Positions 60,621 through 64,000 of a DNA stretch of 64,000 nucleotides are shown in pieces. This stretch comes from Vitrella brassicaformis (lineage: Eukaryota > Sar > Vitrellaceae): NCBI GenBank assembly GCA_001179505.1, contig CDMY01000333.1, positions 52,294 to 116,293 on the forward strand, in the 5' to 3' direction. The notes beneath the pieces are model-generated. The model ran no database searches. It was not told the origin of the DNA and worked only from the letters and a program-made list of their open reading frames with translations. How positions within the stretch are numbered: position 1 is the stretch's first letter; the number at the start of each line of letters is the position of its first letter. The position numbers and the translations under genes are program-made.

Positions 60621-60948
60621 CTATCTGTGTGTCCTGGCTGGGGTCTCCCCCTTCTTGACGAGCTGCCGGCCGGCCGCTCTTCGGTGGTCGGAGGCGATGG
60701 CGCTGAGTGAGCAGCGCAGCTCGGCCACACCGAGGTGCTCCCTGGCTGAGACGGCGTGGACGAACGGCCAGACCAACTCGAGCGGCAGCTGCTGCAGCGC
60801 CACCACCACGCGCATCATCAGGCTGTGCAGATCCATCGGCTGCACGCACCCAAACCAACACACAACACACACACAGAGGGAGAGGTGCTGTTGACTGACA
60901 CGTGTTGTCACTACTCACCTTGAGCAGGTCGACCTTTGTGAGCACCAG
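60621..60948 (-). pseudogene. C-terminal remnant of an EngB/YihA-type GTPase
   Basis: A 30-bp exon (60948-60919, LVLTKVDLLK) joins across a GT-AG intron to about 60839-60621 (LVWPFVHAVSAREHLGVAEL-RCSLSAIAS, tail ending ARTHR-stop). LTKVD is the G4 nucleotide-specificity motif and VSAREHLGVAEL the G5 region of EngB (YsxC/YihA) GTPases, which act in ribosome large-subunit assembly in bacteria and organelles. The preceding exons with G1 (GxxxxGKS), G2 and G3 (DTPG) are missing. Immediately upstream on this strand is the duplicated p25-like fragment ending at about 61030. The gene is therefore headless here and probably dead, unless expressed as a chimaera with that copy. Confidence 0.6.
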
Positions 60949-61029
60949 CTGAAGGATGACGGCAGACACCACACCGCAGCAGACAGATGATGTGTAGGCA
61001 CAATAGCCTGTCCGTTTTCGATGTCTCCC

Positions 61030-62204
61030 TCGTGCCGTTTGCCTGGCCGGGCTTGCCCTCGATCACTGCCGAACAGACAGCAAGACATATTAGACACGGA
61101 AGGAGAGACATGTCTACAACCTGTTGTATTGTGACTTGTGTTGTGGCGTGCGCACCTTCCCGTAACACTGTCCAGGTAGTTTCGGATGGGGCTGTCGGCA
61201 GAGGGGGAGGCAGGAAGCGCGCGGCCGCACTTGACGCGTTGAGACGCGACAGGAAAAACAGTAGGGATATACATGTCTCGGAGGCGTATGCAGCGGGGGT
61301 GAGATGAGGGGCAATCTTGAAGTGCTCGTGCGCCGCACTCACACACTGGCTCTTCTCGCTATCGGTGAACTCCGGCACAGGGGCCTTGCTGGCCAGGGTG
61401 ACCACGGCAAGCTGGAAGGCCGTGAAGCTCATCTCATTGGCCTCGATCTTCCTGTCCTCCTCGTTGGCGGCCGAGACAGCGCTCCAGTAGACACGTCGAA
61501 GTCGGCACACAGCTGCTGTGCGTAGTGGGTGAAGAGCTGCTTCACGCGGGCCCGGATGGATGTGAGCAGCTCCTTGACGAGGGGGTCGGTGCTGATGGCC
61601 TTGACCTCCGCTGTCTCTGTGGTGTGTCCTTGGCGACGGTTGCGTCGTACAGGGGTTTGAGGGAGTGAGTGGTGAGGAGGTCCATGGGTGAGGGGTTCTC
61701 GCTCTCTATCGCCGCATGAACCTCGCGAGACAACTCCTTCAACGCCTGGAAACACACACAAAAGCGAGACATGGACGTTTCTGGTTTGGGCGAGTGTATT
61801 GTATGTGTCCTTTTCTCATCGACCTTTAGCCACTGGTGCAGCTCCATGTGATGCGTTGTGCTGCGCACCATCCCAGCCCCCACTCCGGCCCTCCTCTCAT
61901 CCTCGCCCTTGTCACCCTGCGACGGCACGGCACTCAGCCCCGTCTTGGGCAGTGTGGTGGCGGCCTTGGTGTGTCGCACGAACAGCAGGTCGGCCTGCAC
62001 CTGGGTGAGGGCCGCGGGCAGCACGCGAAGGGGACGGAGTGGATGTTGCTGCTGTCTTGGTTGGTGGTGTCGTTGGTCAGTTCTGGAGAGAGGGGCGTGA
62101 GGCCACAATGCCCGTCTCACGGAGGAAGCGGGCGAACTTGGCGGATGAGAGGTGAGTTGCGGTTCAGGGGATCTGCAGCACATTCAGTGAGGGAGGGAGG
62201 AGAC

Positions 62205-62236
<32 letters not shown>

Positions 62237-62377
62237 CACCCCGCTGCAATTGCAGGGATCCGCAACAGTAGCAGCAGGAGACACACTTACTGACCAGAGC
62301 CGCAGGGGGCTTGGAGGGCGCTTTGTACTTGACATTGGCCGCCAGAACCATAACGTCCAGAAAGTGACGAAGGCTCA
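61030..62377 (-). pseudogene. Inverted, damaged copy of the EF-hand/p25-like gene at position 1
   Basis: The reverse strand matches 53-1332 over its whole length, introns included. It also contains a first exon, ATG 62377-62375 (MSLRHFLDVMVLA), whose counterpart lies left of the window. Damage relative to the other copy: a 1-bp loss near 61625 (AAGGACACACCACAG), an in-frame 33-bp loss after CACTACGCA (about 61523) and a 34-bp loss that joins GACGTGTC to TACTGG (about 61493). The net shift breaks the frame. Similarity stops abruptly at about 61030, after GGCACGA; the sequence then becomes unrelated and leads into the GTPase remnant. Confidence 0.8.
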
Positions 62378-62632
62378 TCTGCATCACCCCACAAAGCAAG
62401 AAAAGCACCGTCTACCGACAGCACGGCACACTCCTTGCTACATGCATTGCCTTTGGCTGTTTGCGTGAGGGACTCGTTGAAGAGACAGGAGTCGATGACC
62501 ATCCGCTGCAGCTTCGATGGCTTGAGAGACTCCGCTGCGGTTCGCCAGCACATTGGACCCTCCTTCGCTCAAATGAAAGTAATACCAACGTCTTCTGCAG
62601 GTGCACACCACGGAAATTGTCATGTATGCAAG

Positions 62633-62672
62633 GCCGAATCACCCAAGTCCCCTGCGACTTAGGTGGTTCGGC
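62633..62672. repeat. 17-bp stem-loop
   Basis: The arms 62633-62649 (GCCGAATCACCCAAGTC) and 62656-62672 (GACTTAGGTGGTTCGGC) pair at 15 of 17 positions around a 6-base loop. Both mismatches would be G-U pairs in RNA. The inner CAAGTC/GACTTAG resembles the hairpin core of the adjacent satellite. Confidence 0.7.
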
Positions 62673-62708
62673 TGTCGTGCTTTGAGTTTTCGAATCACCC
62701 AATCCAGA

Positions 62709-62995
62709 TGAAGCACCCCCTCTGTCGATATCCCTAGTCGCCGGTGACTAAGTATGGTGTCTCAGACTGGTGATGCTGGCTGAGGGCAAGAAGAAGCACC
62801 CCCTCTGTCGAGATCCTTAGTCGCGGGTGACTAAGGATGAGAGGATGAGTGGCTGGCTGGCTGATGGCAAGAAGAAGCACCCCCTCTGTCGAAATCCTTA
62901 GTCGCGGGTGACTAAGGATGAGAGAATGAGTGGCTGGCTGGCAGCATGAAGAAGCACCTCCTCCGTCGGAATCCTTAGTCCAGCCGACTATAAAC
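62709..62995. repeat. Tandem satellite, four units of about 80 bp with internal hairpin
   Basis: Units start near 62709, 62791, 62872 and 62949 (spacings 82, 81 and 77). Each opens with AGAAGCACCCCCTCTGTCG or a close variant. Units 2 and 3 contain the perfect inverted repeat ATCCTTAGTC-GCGGGT-GACTAAGGAT (62813-62838, 62894-62919). Unit 1 has a decayed form, and in unit 4 the right arm is replaced by CAGCCGACTATAAAC. Unit ends carry GGCTGGCTGGCTGATGGC-like sequence. Confidence 0.85.
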
Positions 62996-63572
62996 ACCCA
63001 CCCTTCCCATCGGCTGGTCGCAAACAAAGCACCCCATCAGACGGCAGGCGAACGAAAGACGGACCTGACAGACAGACAATCACACAGTCGCATTTTAGAG
63101 CTGAATTGCCTGTTTGTGTGTGTGCAGCGGTGGAGCCCTTCCGGAAAAGTCCAAGTCGTTACACAAGACTTAGTCCAATTGGGCGTACAGCGAACTAGTC
63201 TCGGCAAGGAGCTCCTACCTCACGTCGACATTGCTGCGGAGCACAAGCGGAGCATGCTGTCCAGCACCAGCTGCTTCTCTGTTGCCGGACGGTCCAGCTT
63301 GACAGGCGAGACAGACTGAAAATTCGCTCCGACATGGCATTGCCCGACTGCCTGCAATCCCGCCTGCTGCGAACAGGTGGGTTGTGGGCTTCATCGCGTT
63401 TGAGACTCTTGTGCAGAAGCGAGAAAAGAAAAGACTCGGCCGAGACGCCCCCAAGCTCGATTCTCGACCCGAGACGGGACACACGAAATGAAAAAATTAT
63501 CTGCAAGGTCCTACCCAAGAATATGGTGGCGCTCTATCATTCGGGTTCAAGAAAGCACATGAGCAGGACGTC
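62996..63572. other. Spacer after the satellite
   Basis: No recognisable gene. ORFs on both strands around 63200-63500 lack familiar motifs. The stretch around 63150-63180 has AAGTCCAAGTCGTTACACAAG-ACTTAGTCC, again with the ACTTAG motif of the neighbouring hairpins. Confidence 0.5.
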
Positions 63573-64000
63573 GCGACCGACGCGCGTCGGTTGCCTCGAC
63601 GGCAGCTCCCCCCGGCGGCCGCTCGTCGAGTCTGCTGCAGCGGACGAAGAGCCTGGACGACATCCCCGAGGTCTCATCGGGGGAGACCTCGGAGGTGGAC
63701 GCCCAGGACAGGGGCGGTCCACTGCCTGAGTGGGCCGAGCGCGGTCAGAGAGAAGGGAAATGAGGCAGAGAGGGAGAGATGAAATAGACTTGGATGGATG
63801 ATTCTGTCTTTGTTCATTCCTACAGACATCGACAACGGCTTCGGCCAGTATATCGATGTTATGCCGGAGGAGACGGAGGAGTGGGTGCGGCGAGATAAGA
63901 GGGACGGGAATCTGTCTGCACACACGAGGAGAGACACAGACTTGGATGATGGACGGGCGCACAAAGACGTCTTCTTTGTTTCTGCCTGTTCGATACAGAC
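63573..64000 (+). pseudogene. Partial direct copy of the 59025 gene, donor site lost, cut by window edge
   Basis: Nearly identical to 59025-59452, starting abruptly at GCGACCGACGCGCGTCGG. It contains the first two exons and their intron (SLDDIPEVSSGET; DIDNGFGQYIDVMPEETEEW). Relative to the source it lacks one CTG triplet. The donor of the second exon reads CGA-GATAAG instead of CGAA-GTGAG, so the GT is gone. The frame stays open through the former intron to the window end, so it could be read as a longer exon; whether it is alive cannot be judged from this part. Confidence 0.65.

Noticed and set aside
62709-62995. CRISPR-like array
   Set aside because: The units of about 80 bp are repeated over their full length rather than alternating short repeats with unique spacers. 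The genome is eukaryotic and no cas genes are present.

Overview
This is nuclear DNA of a GC-rich, flagellated, probably plastid-bearing protist. Genes are split into many short exons by introns of roughly 60-120 bp. Both strands are used in alternation, and spacers are full of (TG)n/(CA)n, (GACA)n and (GATG)n repeats. A flagellar CFAP61, a plant-peroxisomal-type citrate synthase and a bacterial-type YkuK protein with a signal-plus-transit-like leader fit an alveolate alga of the chromerid kind (Vitrella-like). That placement is inference; no marker gene proves it. Three runs of exactly 300 N (2152-2451, 23299-23598, 45735-46034) are scaffold gaps.

Layout. 1-1613 (+): 3' part of an EF-hand/p25-alpha-like gene. 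2540-4876 (-): coiled-coil protein. 5168-10350 (+): large unidentified protein. 11307-13361 (-): MFSD5-type transporter. 13517-20972 (+): CFAP61. 21458-22399 (-) and 22530-24250 (+): two unidentified small proteins. 25238-26686 (-): chromodomain protein. 27136-27663 (-): signal peptidase subunit SPC3. 28022-29366 (+): YkuK/DUF458 protein. 30934-33926 (-): citrate synthase. 34469-37679 (+): large low-complexity protein. 40133-42428 (+): unidentified nuclear-type protein. 42967-45507 (+): F-box-like protein. 46889-48868: degenerate, repeated kinase-like fragments. 49455-50154 (-): DnaJ protein. 50225-51871 (+): TMEM185-like membrane protein. 52192-56555 (-): F-box protein of the plant At4g00755 type with a long extension. 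56788-58714 (+): RFT1.

The right end (59025-64000) is a duplication zone. It holds a gene built of tandemly duplicated phase-1 exons, a second partial copy of that gene at the window edge, an inverted and damaged copy of the gene at position 1, a headless EngB-type GTPase remnant directly behind that copy, and a satellite whose units carry perfect hairpins.

No operon or pathway links the genes. The repeated organisation is head-to-head pairs with short shared upstream regions: seven such pairs are present. Six of the seven shared spacers contain the heptamer GCGAGCT on one strand or the other, which makes it the best candidate here for an undescribed core promoter element. SPC3 and RFT1 both serve the ER secretory/N-glycosylation route. 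Citrate synthase points to peroxisomal acetyl-CoA use and CFAP61 to a motile flagellum.
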